Source of the DNA: Hyaloraphidium curvatum | Taxonomy: Eukaryota > Monoblepharomycota > Hyaloraphidiomycetes > Hyaloraphidiales > Hyaloraphidiaceae | NCBI GenBank assembly: GCA_025558095.1 | Contig: JAIVFI010000004.1 | Coordinates: forward strand, 124,001-188,000 | Length of the DNA: 64,000 bases | Direction: 5' to 3' | Part shown: positions 1 through 8,843 of the stretch, one piece after another | Numbering within the stretch: the first letter of the stretch is position 1 | Layout: each line of letters begins with the position of its first letter | The notes under the pieces: model-generated | Told to the model about the DNA's origin: nothing | Database searches by the model: none | Seen by the model: only the letters and a program-made list of their open reading frames with translations | Program-made: the position numbers and the translations under genes

Positions 1-1498
1 GCGGGCGCGCTTGCCGAGGCGCTGAAGGGTAACTCCGTGCTCGAGAAACTGGACCTGCACGGAAACTCCATCGGCGACGACTGCGCCAGCGCGCTCGCAG
101 ACCTTCTGAACCGGAACAAGGGGCCACCGAAAAGACTGCGCTCGGCCCGCCAGCAGTCCTCCGGTGGGTGGCATCCCGGATGCGTCGTGTGAGGCCATTA
201 GCGAGTGCTTGATAACCTCCGCCGCCGCAGAGGACTCGTCAGGCTCGCCCGCCTCGGGGTTCCCGCCGCCCGACGAGCCGCAGTACGCCGTCTACCTCAT
301 CTCGGCGGGCGGCCGCCCCGGCTTCGGCCGCGTGCACCGTTCGCTGCCCGCAGTCACCGCAGACACATGGCCCGCCGTGCACGCGGTGCTCGCTGCCTCG
401 CGCCAGCCGGGCTGGCCGACCGACCTCACCGCCCTCCTGGAGAAGCTGCCGTCGTGCTGCTTCTACAAGTGCGCGCCGCACGTGCTGCTCTTTGCGCCCG
501 CAGGTGGCGAGGGCCAGCTGCGCTTCGTGTCGGTCTTCTGCCACCCTGGCCTGCACGAGGGCGTGCCCGACGGCAACATGAGCAAAGGGCCCGCGGGCAA
601 TTACACCCGCCACCGTAACTGCACGCCCGACAAGTGCGCGTGGGACCGCCGCCCCAACGTACGCACCGATCCGTCCGCCGCGTCCGCGATCGCGCGCTGA
701 TGCACCATCCTTACGCAGGACCCGCAGCTGCTCAGGGTCGTGCCCCCCGCCAGGACCCGGACCAAGAACCCCTCACGCGCGCGGGACCGCCGCGCCCGCC
801 GGCGCGACGACGACGACAGCGACTACGACGGCCGCAACGGCCCGCACCTCCTCGACGTGTACGCCGCCCGCACGGGCAGCTCTTTGTTCCCCAGCCCGAC
901 CAGCCCCGCCAACCCCGTCGGGTACCACGCCTCGGGGGATCTCGCCGCCTCGCCGCACCCTTTCTCGACCTACCCCACCGCGGCACCCAGCCCCCCGAGC
1001 GCAGGCCACGGCCACTTCGGCTACGATCGCAACCTTCAGCACCCGGCCACCGCCCCGTATCCCGCGCGGGATGCCGGGCGACTGAAGAGCTCTGCCCAAG
1101 GCGATGGCGCGGCGGCAGCGGCCACCTACGAGGTCGACCCCCAGTACACCGACTCGGTCGAATCCGCCGTCGGCTCGGCCCCTGCGCCCGCGGTCCCGCC
1201 CCTGCCGCCCCCCGTGCCACCGCAATTCAACGGCTCGCGAACGTGGCGCCCCCGCGGCGAGAACGCGGGGCACGATTCCCGCGTCGACGCGGCGTTCGCG
1301 CTGGGCCCGCTGGGCCGGCCGCCGGAGGGGTGGGGCTTCGTGTACTTTGCCGAGAGGACGACAATGGTGCCGCACATCGTCAGGGAGCACGCGGGGAACG
1401 TGGATGATCCGGAGAGGGTGAGGCTGACCTGCGGGAGGTGCGGGAAGCAGTACCTAGGTGGGTGGGCCGCGGCGTCGCCTGATCCTCTGGAGATCTGA
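1..1498 (+). CDS. 3' part of a leucine-rich-repeat protein gene, probably spliced into a novel C-terminal region
   Basis: The gene enters from the left edge, so its start is missing. Frame 1 from base 1 encodes a ribonuclease-inhibitor-type LRR (ALAEALKGNSVLEKLDLHGN, then SIGDDCASALADLLNRN), the kind found in NLRC3-like repeat arrays. Read without splicing it stops at 192. A 67-bp intron at 164-230 (GTGGGT donor, TTGATAAC branch-like sequence, CAG acceptor) joins it in frame to a long open region at 231-658. A second intron at 659-718 (GTACGC...CTGAT...CGCAG) joins that to 719-1498, giving 456 visible residues. The tail has an Arg/Asp-rich basic stretch, a Pro-rich linker, and a terminal Cys pair (TCGRC) after VPHIVREH, possibly a metal site. 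The open region at 231-658 has no ATG near its start, which supports the fusion. I do not recognise the C-terminal region. The LRR is secure; the joining is inference. Confidence 0.5.
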
Positions 1499-1570
1499 CG
1501 AACTTCCTGCCCGTCATTTTCCTGGTTTGGACGTACTTTGGATGCAGGCGAGCTCAAGGGGAGCACTTTC

Positions 1571-2401
1571 ATGAAGGACCACAGCACGCCGGGGACGTGC
1601 TTCAACATGGTCCCGCGGACGCGCAAGCGTAGGCGTCCCGCGGATCCCTCCTCTGCGTCTTTGCCCGCGCCCGGCGGACCGAGGACGCCCACACCGGAGG
1701 CCACCGAATCCCGCCGCATTCGCACCGGCTTTTCGGAGGGCTTCGGGGACGTCGGGCGCGACGCCATGGGGATGGCGAAGTCGGGGAGTGCGCGCGGCAG
1801 GGAGAAGCCCGAGTCTTTGCCCAGTTCGGATTTGGAACACCTGCTGACCCTGCCGGAGCGATCCGAGAGCCGGACGTGGCCCGCGAACCTCGCCGTCGAG
1901 CCGCTCGACCCGGCCGGAAGGGAGGGCCTGCCCGCGTTCCTGAGCCCGCCGCTTCCGCCGGACAACAACATTCACCTGCACCGCCTGCTGGAGCTCTCAC
2001 ACGGCTTCTCCCCCGACGACCGCGAGTTCTGCATGCAATTCTTGCCCAGCTTGAAGTTGATAATCCCCCGCGTCTTGACCATCCTGGGCTGCCGCATCCT
2101 TCCGGCGCCCCGCATCCGCCCGGGTACGGTTCTTCCCCCCACCGCGCTCTTCCCCGGCTTCGACGCCGGCGCCGCGTCCACCTCCAGCGGCCTCTTCGCG
2201 TGGGCACACGGCCCACTAGCCGCCGAGCAGGTCATGTGCGCGGCGGTGCTGCTTTCGGAGCAAGGCAAGGTACTCGCGCGCGGCTCGCTGATGATGGCCG
2301 GCATCGGCTCCGGACAGGGCGCCGCCTGCGCGTTCGAGGGGGAGAACTGGACCAGGGGATCCGAAGCAGCAGCGGTGGCGTTGGTGTTTTGGCGTGATTG
2401 A
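1571..2401 (+). CDS. hypothetical protein, 276 aa
   Basis: A single open frame begins at the first ATG at 1571 and ends at 2401, only 46 bp from the 3' end of the convergent transcription-factor-like gene. The N-terminal half is basic and Pro/Ser-rich (RTRKRRRPADP near residue 15) and looks disordered. The middle has a more ordered, helix-like stretch (LHRLLELSHGFSPDDREF). The C-terminal third is rich in Ala and Gly. I see no recognisable domain, signal peptide or membrane segment. The opposite strand also has open frames here, as expected at this GC content, so the strand choice rests on length and on the protein-like composition of the middle part. It may have further exons. No function is assigned. 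Confidence 0.4.
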   Translation: MKDHSTPGTCFNMVPRTRKRRRPADPSSASLPAPGGPRTPTPEATESRRIRTGFSEGFGDVGRDAMGMAKSGSARGREKPESLPSSDLEHLLTLPERSESRTWPANLAVEPLDPAGREGLPAFLSPPLPPDNNIHLHRLLELSHGFSPDDREFCMQFLPSLKLIIPRVLTILGCRILPAPRIRPGTVLPPTALFPGFDAGAASTSSGLFAWAHGPLAAEQVMCAAVLLSEQGKVLARGSLMMAGIGSGQGAACAFEGENWTRGSEAAAVALVFWRD

Positions 2402-2447
2402 CGCATTCACTACAGCCCATTTCTCCTCGCACGGCCCGCACCCTGCG

Positions 2448-3920
2448 TCAGTTCCACCCGGACCCGCTCCAGTCCGACCCCGTGCTCCCCCACAGCACGG
2501 CATCCACGAGCCCCGACGGCCCCCTCGGCAGCTGCTCGCCCCATCCTTCCCCTTGCGCGATCCTCGCGCACCCGTCCTCCTCCCCCGGAACGGGCGCACC
2601 CATCACCCCTGCCTTTGCCATCTCCTCCCCGAACCTCCTCGCCGCTGCCAGCGGCGACCCCCTGTACCCCTCCCCCAACCACCCCAGCACCGCCGCCACC
2701 GTGCGCGCGGCTTCCTCCATCTCCCCGTCCCCCCCGTCCCCGCCGCGCAGGGCGGCCAGCAGCGCCGTCCCCGCACCGTACGCCGGCGCGACCAGCATCG
2801 CGGTCCCCCCCTCCAGCCGCGGGTCCTCGTGCAGGAGCGCCCTCGCGCCGCGCGCAAACAGCACCGCCTTTGCCAGCGCCGACCTGGCGTACCCCGCGAG
2901 CGCCAAAGCCTCGGCGGCGACGCCGCAGCCCAAAAGGCGGAACTGCAGCAGCGCGCAGCCGGTCTTGGGCCCGGGGTCGCGGTGCGGGTGCGGCATGCTC
3001 CCCTGCGCGAGGTCGGCGGGGTCGGCGGCGTCGAAGGGGGTCGCGGAGGCGCGGAGGGAGAGCGCGAGCAGGGCGTGGCGGGCGCCCGTGGCGGGCTCCG
3101 TGCCGGGCTGGAGGGCGTGGCGGAGGGTGATTTGGGCCAGGGCGTGGCGGAGGTGCGAGGCGTAGTGCAGGAGGCAGAGGGCGCTGCCGTTGCCGGCGGC
3201 GTGCGCGGCGAGGGATTCGGCGGCGGGGCCGATGTCGGCCGTATGCACGAGGGAGGGGAGCCCCGAGGCGTCCCAATTACGGCAGAGGGCGGAAAAGGCG
3301 GCGGCGGGCTCGGCGTCGAAGAAGCGCTCCGAGGCCGGGACGGGGAAGCCGTCCTCGCTGAAGTAGTCCACCTGCATCGCCCGGCCGCCGTCCAGCGAGA
3401 GCCCGTGGGCGCACAGCACGATGCGGAGCCTGCACACGAGCTCCATGTTGATCCACTCGGTCTGCGTGCGGGGGCGGCCCTTCGGCAGGGCGCGGTACAA
3501 CCGGTCGGCCAGCAGCGAGCCCGTGCTCACGAGCCCCGCCCGCCGCTCGGGGGCGTCGGCAGCACCGGCGGCCTCGAGGAGTACCGCGTGCACCTGCGCG
3601 GCCTCGATGTCCTCGCGGCCGTCGGCCAGCGCGGCCGCCCGCGCGGCGCACCAGGCGGCGAACCTCCCGCGCGCCGGGTCCTCCAGCCCGAGCCACCGCG
3701 CGCCGACGGCGGCCATCGCGTGCACCAGCGCCACCGGCGGCCCGGCGTACACGTCCCCCGGCAAATGCACCGCGTGCTCGAGGGAATGCCGGTGCAGCAG
3801 CGGCACGACGGGGTGCTGGAACTCCCAGTAGCGCGCCACCGCCGCCCGCAGCATTCGCGGCCGGGGGTCCGCCGGGCCCGCCGGGCGCCCCGGCGGCGCC
3901 TCGGGAGCGCCGCTTCTCAT
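2448..3920 (-). CDS. fungal-type transcription factor homology-domain protein, 490 aa
   Basis: A single uninterrupted frame runs from an ATG at 3920. Near the start, RYWEFQHPVVPLLHRHSLEH matches the opening of the fungal-specific transcription factor domain (PF04082 type, L..YF...HP..P.LH..TF). Around residues 155-200, WINMELVCRLRIVLCAHGLS followed by LDGGRAMQVDYFSEDGFPVP matches the characteristic E..RR.FW...D...S...GRP......D...P segment. Such domains usually follow a Zn2Cys6 DNA-binding cluster. No six-cysteine cluster is present in this frame, nor in the bases upstream to about 4300. Either the cluster sits on an undetected distant exon or the protein is a regulator without its own zinc cluster. 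It is rich in Ala and Gly and converges on the hypothetical gene at 1571-2401. Confidence 0.72.
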   Translation of the reverse strand: MRSGAPEAPPGRPAGPADPRPRMLRAAVARYWEFQHPVVPLLHRHSLEHAVHLPGDVYAGPPVALVHAMAAVGARWLGLEDPARGRFAAWCAARAAALADGREDIEAAQVHAVLLEAAGAADAPERRAGLVSTGSLLADRLYRALPKGRPRTQTEWINMELVCRLRIVLCAHGLSLDGGRAMQVDYFSEDGFPVPASERFFDAEPAAAFSALCRNWDASGLPSLVHTADIGPAAESLAAHAAGNGSALCLLHYASHLRHALAQITLRHALQPGTEPATGARHALLALSLRASATPFDAADPADLAQGSMPHPHRDPGPKTGCALLQFRLLGCGVAAEALALAGYARSALAKAVLFARGARALLHEDPRLEGGTAMLVAPAYGAGTALLAALRGGDGGDGEMEEAARTVAAVLGWLGEGYRGSPLAAARRFGEEMAKAGVMGAPVPGEEDGCARIAQGEGWGEQLPRGPSGLVDAVLWGSTGSDWSGSGWN

Positions 3921-4937
3921 TGTCCGGGGGGCGCGCAGGCGGCGCGGCGCATCCCAAGGCGGCGAGTGGCGGCGTCCCTAGGGCCGATCGGCGCGGCCCA
4001 GGCCTCCGGCCGCCCCGTCCCGCCCGCCCCAGGGGTCCGACCCGGGAAACCGTCTCCCACGCACCACAACGCACTGAAATGGCCTGAATTGCGGCGCGGC
4101 TGGTTTGTTGCTTGCGTCGCATCAGGGCCCCGTGCGGGGAACGCGGCCGGTGGGTCGGAAAGGTAAACAACGGGGCCGGCGTCCCAGTCAAAGGCCGAGT
4201 CGGCAACACCGAAGGAAGGTCGGCCGCACGCGGCACCCGCCACCTCCGTGCAATATCGGTGAGGGTGTTGGTCCCAATGCGAAGCAAACACGGCAGATCA
4301 CCTTTCGGGCTCTCCGCGTTGCCGTCGCTACAATCGCACAGGGTCGGCGCAAGGGAGAGAGACTCTCACAGGAGCTAGTCTGAAGATGCAATTCAATTCC
4401 AGATCAGGCCATCCACGTCGGCGAGGAAGATGACGGCGACAAGTGGCTGGCATCCCAGGCGATGCTGGTTGGACCTCCGGCCTGCACGCGGCCCAGCTGC
4501 GAACAGTCTTTCAGCTCCTGTTCCGTTTGGCTCCCTTTTCCCAGTCCGGTGCGGGATTCATCCGCGGAGGAGGCCGTACGGGGCGTGGAGGCGTGGGAAG
4601 CTGCTCTGGACCGCCGCCGCCGACAGCACCGGCAAACAACACCGGCAAGTTTCCTAGCCTGCGTCGGCGGACAAAACCGTCCGAATTACCTCCTGTGTGG
4701 AACTCTTTTTCATCCGCGATCCGGAAGGCACGACGCGAGGAAACGATCCTGATCTGCACGGCGCGGGACGGTCGGGACGGGGCAGTGGTGATGCCGTCCC
4801 AGGTTTCTTACATCGATCGCCGGCTCGATTATCGGGAAAAGGATCCGGCCGGCGCTCTCGGTTTCGGAACGTTCGAAAATTGGTTCAGACCGGGCCCTGA
4901 ACCCCACAACCACGATCCCCGACACGCGCGGTCCAAC
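3921..4937. other. intergenic, about 1 kb, between divergent genes
   Basis: This stretch lies between the start of the transcription-factor-like gene (minus strand) and the start of the damaged oxidoreductase (plus strand). It has only short, mutually overlapping open frames with arginine-rich composition. No Zn2Cys6 motif, RNA gene or repeat was seen. It presumably holds both promoters. Confidence 0.6.
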
Positions 4938-6510
4938 ATGCTCTCCGCCGTGCTCCGCGCCGCCGCCTTCACCGCCTTTGTCCTGTGCCACGCGTCCGGC
5001 CCAGCCGCGGCCGCGATGCCGTCCCGCGCCGAGGTCGACGCGTTCGCGGCGGCGCTGTGCCCCGCCGCGGCGGTGCTCGCGCCCTGGAGCCGCTGCGGTG
5101 CGCTCGCTCAACTTCTTCGCGGCGCCGGCGCTCGTCGCGTACGCGGCCGATGCGGGCGACGTGCGGCGCGCGCGCTGCGGTTCGCGCAACCACGCGCTGC
5201 CGCTGGCCGTGCGATCGTCGGGGCACTCGTACTCGGGCGCGTCGACGAGGAAGGGCGCGCTGATCGTCGACGTGTCGCGCATCGCGCACGCCGAAGCGGC
5301 GCAAAGCGGCGGCGGGCCGGCGCTGCGATGCGGCGCGGGCGCCTCCACCGGCGCCGTGCTCGAGGCCGCCGACGCCGCGGGCCTGGTCGTTGTCGCGGGC
5401 TCCAGCCTGTCGGTCTCGATGGCCGGCTTCTCCCTCGGCGGGGGTTTCGGCATGATCAGCCGCTCGCTCGGGCTGGGGGCCGACAACGTGCTCGAGATCA
5501 CCGCCGTCCTGGCCAACGGCTCGCTCGTCGTGGCCGACAAGCATCACCACCGCCGTCTGTTTGACGTCATGCGCGCCGCCGGCGGGGGCACCTTTGCCGT
5601 CGCCGTCGAGTTTGTGATCAGGGCGCATCCGCAGCTGCCCGTTTACCGCTCCCTGCTGTACCAGCACACCCCGGACTTTGCCCCCGACTTCATGCGCGCC
5701 GTGCTGCACAACGCCTCCTTCTGGGAGCCCGCCGGGGGTGCCGGCCCCCGGCCCGCCAAGCCGGGCGCCCCGGACTGCCTCTCGTGCACGCACCTCTTCC
5801 TCGGCGGCGAGCAGCCCGGCGGCACCGGCCTCGGTCTGTACGCCGGTGCCTCGCACGCCGCCGCCGACGCCGCCCTCGCCCCGCTCCTGGCTCTCGCCGC
5901 CTCCCACCCGGACGCCTTCAGCCTCGCCGACCACGCCAACCACTCGAACTACCTCCCCTTTGCCCGGTACCTCTCCTCCCTCGACCCCAACGAGCTCCCC
6001 GCGCGCAACTTCCTCACTTCGATCGCCGTCCCCGCCGCGCACCTCGGCGCCGCCCTCACCCGCGACGCCGCGGCCGTCGTCTCCTCCCTCGCCGAATCCG
6101 CCCTCTCCGTCCGCACGCTGGGGTACGAATGCGCGCTCGGCGGCGCCGCCTCGCTTCCCCGTTCCGGCGCCGCGGTGCCCGCCGGCATCCGCGCCGCGGC
6201 GTGCCTGCTCGTCCCCCTCTCCTCGTGGGCATCCCCCGCGCTCGACGCCGCCGAGGAAGCCTGGGTCGCCGCCGCCGCCGCCGCGCTGGGGGCGCACGGC
6301 GGCGCGGCGTACGTGAACGAGTTCAGCTCCGTGGCGGCGGTCGGGGAGCACCCCCGGCGCAGGCTGTACGGGGATCGGTACGGGTAGCTCCTGGAGGTGA
6401 AGAGGGGGGTGGATCCGGATTCGGTGTTTTGGGTGCCCGGGGGGGTGGGGACGCGGTTTGGAAGGGACGGGGAGTCGGAGGCGGGGGGGGTGCGGGTGCA
6501 GGGCGCGTGA
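4938..6510 (+). pseudogene. secreted FAD-linked oxidoreductase (FAD_binding_4 / BBE type), frame broken and prematurely stopped
   Basis: The ATG at 4938 starts a signal peptide (LSAVLRAAAFTAFVLCHASG) in frame 3. From about 5095 the homology is in frame 1, with no GT-AG intron able to explain the one-base shift. Frame 1 carries the FAD-binding core: AVRSSGHSYSG, the R-S/G-G-H-S-type motif whose His binds the flavin; then LGGGFGMISRSLGLGADNVL and RLFDVMRAAGGGTFAVAVEF. Frame 1 meets a TAG at 6385-6387 inside the C-terminal berberine-bridge (BBE) module. Homology continues in the same frame after it (LLEVKRGVDPDSVFWVPGGV) to a TGA at 6508-6510. Family members oxidise alcohols, sugars or alkaloid-like substrates. 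Two lesions plus a compensated shift near 5170-5195 suggest a decaying copy; clustered assembly errors are the alternative. Confidence 0.65.
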
Positions 6511-6901
6511 TGCGGGGAGGGCGGTGGCGGTACTTTTTCGGTGCGCAAAGACCTGTTTGTTGGATGTGTCGAAATGGAATCGGTAGGGCCATCGGGATGC
6601 AGAAAGCCGGCTCGGTGGCAAATAGCAAACGGCCGATCGCTGGGAACGGCACTCACTCAGGCCACTCGCGCCGCCGGTCGGACGGCGCCCTGGGCACCGC
6701 AAACTTGCATGGGCAGCGCCGAAGTGCGTCGAGGCGATCTTTGCGCCTTTCCTAGCGCCGTTGTTGCTGCGCAAAGGTGCACTGGAGTGTTCCGGGATTT
6801 AAGGAACGTTCTGGTGGCTTCAAGTCACGGGCCCAGGCAAGGGGAAGGCCCGACTCTGGTGGCGGTCCCCGTGCGGCCGCCCCCGGACTCATCCCCTTAA
6901 G
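6511..6901. other. intergenic, 391 bp
   Basis: This is the gap between the broken oxidoreductase and the ATG of the membrane protein at 6902. It contains only short shadow frames. It presumably holds the promoter of the downstream gene; no clear motif was seen. Confidence 0.5.
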
Positions 6902-8518
6902 ATGTCGTTCTCGGCGCCGTCGGTGGACGAGCCCGTCGAGATGGAGGCGGCGACGATGTCCTCGCTGGCGTGGCGCGGGGCGGCGCCGGCGAACGGCGTG
7001 GCGGCCGCCGACTTCTCGCCCGCCGAGCACCTCGCGTTGGCGCCCTTCGTCTTCCCGCCTCCCCGCCCGATCGGCCGCACGCTGCCGCGGAGCGATCCCG
7101 CCTCGGCGCTGCGCGACGCCGCGCCGCTGGGGCGCGCCACGGTGCTGCGCGAGGTCGGCCGCGCATCGCCGCTCCTCGCCGGGGTCCTCCGGTACAATTT
7201 CGCGCTGCAGCCGCTGGCCGAGCGCAACCAGGCCGCCGCAGCCGCGGTGATCCTGCCGGCCGTGGGGCTGTGGGTCGCCACGTGGCAGCTCGCGTGGCCG
7301 CAAGCCGGCACGCGCAACCTGGCCGTGGCCGTCGCCGGCTACGCCGTGCTGTGCATCGTTGGCGGCATCTCGGCGATGCTGGCCATCAACAGTTCCGCCA
7401 AGGTGGCCGCCGAGACGCCGCAGGACGGGCTCGTGAGGCACCCCGCGTCGGGCCTGGTCAGGTACCTCCAGATGGTACGCGCCGGGCCACCGGCGGGCGC
7501 GTCCGAGGAACCTGGCGGGACGCAGCGCCTCTGGCTGGCGGCCCACGACCCTGCAGACAAGCTCGCCTGTCCCTGCCCCCTGCCTGGGTGCTCCGGAGGG
7601 CTCCCTATGCGGGCGGCCTACTACCGCATCTTTGAATACTCAATCATGATCTGCTTCCTCCTCACGCAGTTCTTTTTCCAGGTGGCTATGGTCCTGGTTG
7701 GGCTCCACTCGAGGGATCTTATTAATGCTTTACTCCTCGAGCAGCAATTCACCGCGCTGGCCATCTACTCGCACGATTTCTGGCCCAACCCCTGGATGGC
7801 CGTCTGCGGCGTGCTGTACCTCCTCGCCGTCGTCCTCTTTGCCCTCGCCACCCACTCCGGCCTCACCAGCGGCAACGCTCAGACGGTCCGCCTGGACCTG
7901 CGGCTGCAGGCCCGCGCCGTGCGCATCGTCCTGCGGCAGCTCGTCTCGCGGTTCGATCCCGGCGCGCCAAAGTGCGCCGCCGACCCCGCGGACCCCGGGT
8001 TCCTCGCGGCCGTCGACGCGCTCGTGGCGCTCCGTTCGCGGCTCGCAAGCAGCTGGCAAGACAGGCTCTCCCACCTGTCTGTCGGCCGCCCGGAGCTCTT
8101 TGCCCTCTTCGCCTCGTACCTCGCCGCGTCGGTCGTGAACGCCGCCGGGGCGGGCTGCCTCCCCCTGGGCCACATCCTCGGCATGCTGCACGTGACGGTG
8201 ATCTTCGTCGCCGACCTGTTCTTCGTCGCCGCCAGCAACGCCGAGATCGCCGCGCTGTCGGCGCTGTTCCGGCAGGCCTCGATCGAGGTGCGCGAGGCCT
8301 CGTTGCGGTCGGGCGCCGGGACGGCGAGGGAGGTGGAGGGGCTGCTGCTGGCCTACGCGGACGGGAGGCAGTACCAGTCCCGCTTCGTCGGGTACGTCGT
8401 TTCGGCGGACGTGGCGCGGACCGCCGTCGTGACCTTCGTCACCGTCGCCGTGGCGGCGTACACCATACTGAGGGGGACGGGGCTGTACGTGAGCCCGGGG
8501 AACGTGTGCGGGACGTGA
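6902..8518 (+). CDS. multi-pass membrane protein with CPCP motif, family copy 1 (538 aa)
   Basis: One exon from ATG 6902 to TGA 8518. About seven hydrophobic segments are visible, for example AVILPAVGLWVATWQLAW, AVAGYAVLCIVGGISAMLAI, MICFLLTQFFFQVAMVLVGL, CGVLYLLAVVLFALA and VVTFVTVAVAAYTIL. Between the second and third lies a short hydrophilic loop with ACPCPLPGC (near residue 222). Two other genes in the window (14237-15760 and 47710-49191) share three landmarks: an N-terminal S..E[WH]L.L.P motif (here FSPAEHLALAP), the C-P-C-P-x-P-x-C loop, and a last membrane segment followed by LRG and a terminal cysteine (LRGTGLYVSPGNVC). I do not recognise the family. Seven segments with a long N-terminus could fit a receptor or channel fold, but that is speculation. 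Confidence 0.85.
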   Translation: MSFSAPSVDEPVEMEAATMSSLAWRGAAPANGVAAADFSPAEHLALAPFVFPPPRPIGRTLPRSDPASALRDAAPLGRATVLREVGRASPLLAGVLRYNFALQPLAERNQAAAAAVILPAVGLWVATWQLAWPQAGTRNLAVAVAGYAVLCIVGGISAMLAINSSAKVAAETPQDGLVRHPASGLVRYLQMVRAGPPAGASEEPGGTQRLWLAAHDPADKLACPCPLPGCSGGLPMRAAYYRIFEYSIMICFLLTQFFFQVAMVLVGLHSRDLINALLLEQQFTALAIYSHDFWPNPWMAVCGVLYLLAVVLFALATHSGLTSGNAQTVRLDLRLQARAVRIVLRQLVSRFDPGAPKCAADPADPGFLAAVDALVALRSRLASSWQDRLSHLSVGRPELFALFASYLAASVVNAAGAGCLPLGHILGMLHVTVIFVADLFFVAASNAEIAALSALFRQASIEVREASLRSGAGTAREVEGLLLAYADGRQYQSRFVGYVVSADVARTAVVTFVTVAVAAYTILRGTGLYVSPGNVCGT

Positions 8519-8843
8519 CCGCCGGCCCTGGGGGATGAGGGCGGCGATCGCAGTGCGCGGATCAGCCCGTTGGTTGCGACGGTATCGTAGCTTTTCTGTA
8601 TTGAATGCGGTTGACTGACTGATCTGGAATTGAATCTCTCTTATGCTCGGCGAATCCGTCCGAGCCTAGAGCTCAAAGAGCTCGCGACAGCTCAATCGCC
8701 TGCTATCCACGTGCCGCGGATCAGAGACTCTGTCTGTGGTGTTGCACCGAGGCCGCGTGCCGCGTGCACCAGGTGGCCGGTCTGTTCGAGGGTTCGCGAC
8801 TCACGAAGCGTGTTGTCGCCGCAGTGCAATAGATTCCAATGCA
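8519..8843. other. intergenic, 325 bp, between convergent 3' ends
   Basis: This is the gap between the stop of membrane family copy 1 (plus) and the stop of the cysteine-rich protein (minus). It presumably holds both 3' untranslated regions. No structure was seen. Confidence 0.5.

Noticed and set aside
2394-4166. A plus-strand open frame of 590 codons over the transcription-factor-like gene
   Set aside because: Its composition is Arg/Pro/His-rich without domain signals, while the minus strand shows clear transcription-factor homology motifs.
3921-4300. Possible upstream exon with a Zn2Cys6 cluster for the transcription-factor-like gene
   Set aside because: No frame on the minus strand here has six cysteines at the required spacing.
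6385-6387. Stop-codon read-through as the explanation for the TAG in the oxidoreductase
   Set aside because: The bases after the TAG do not resemble known read-through contexts, and the same gene already has another frame lesion, so decay or error is simpler.
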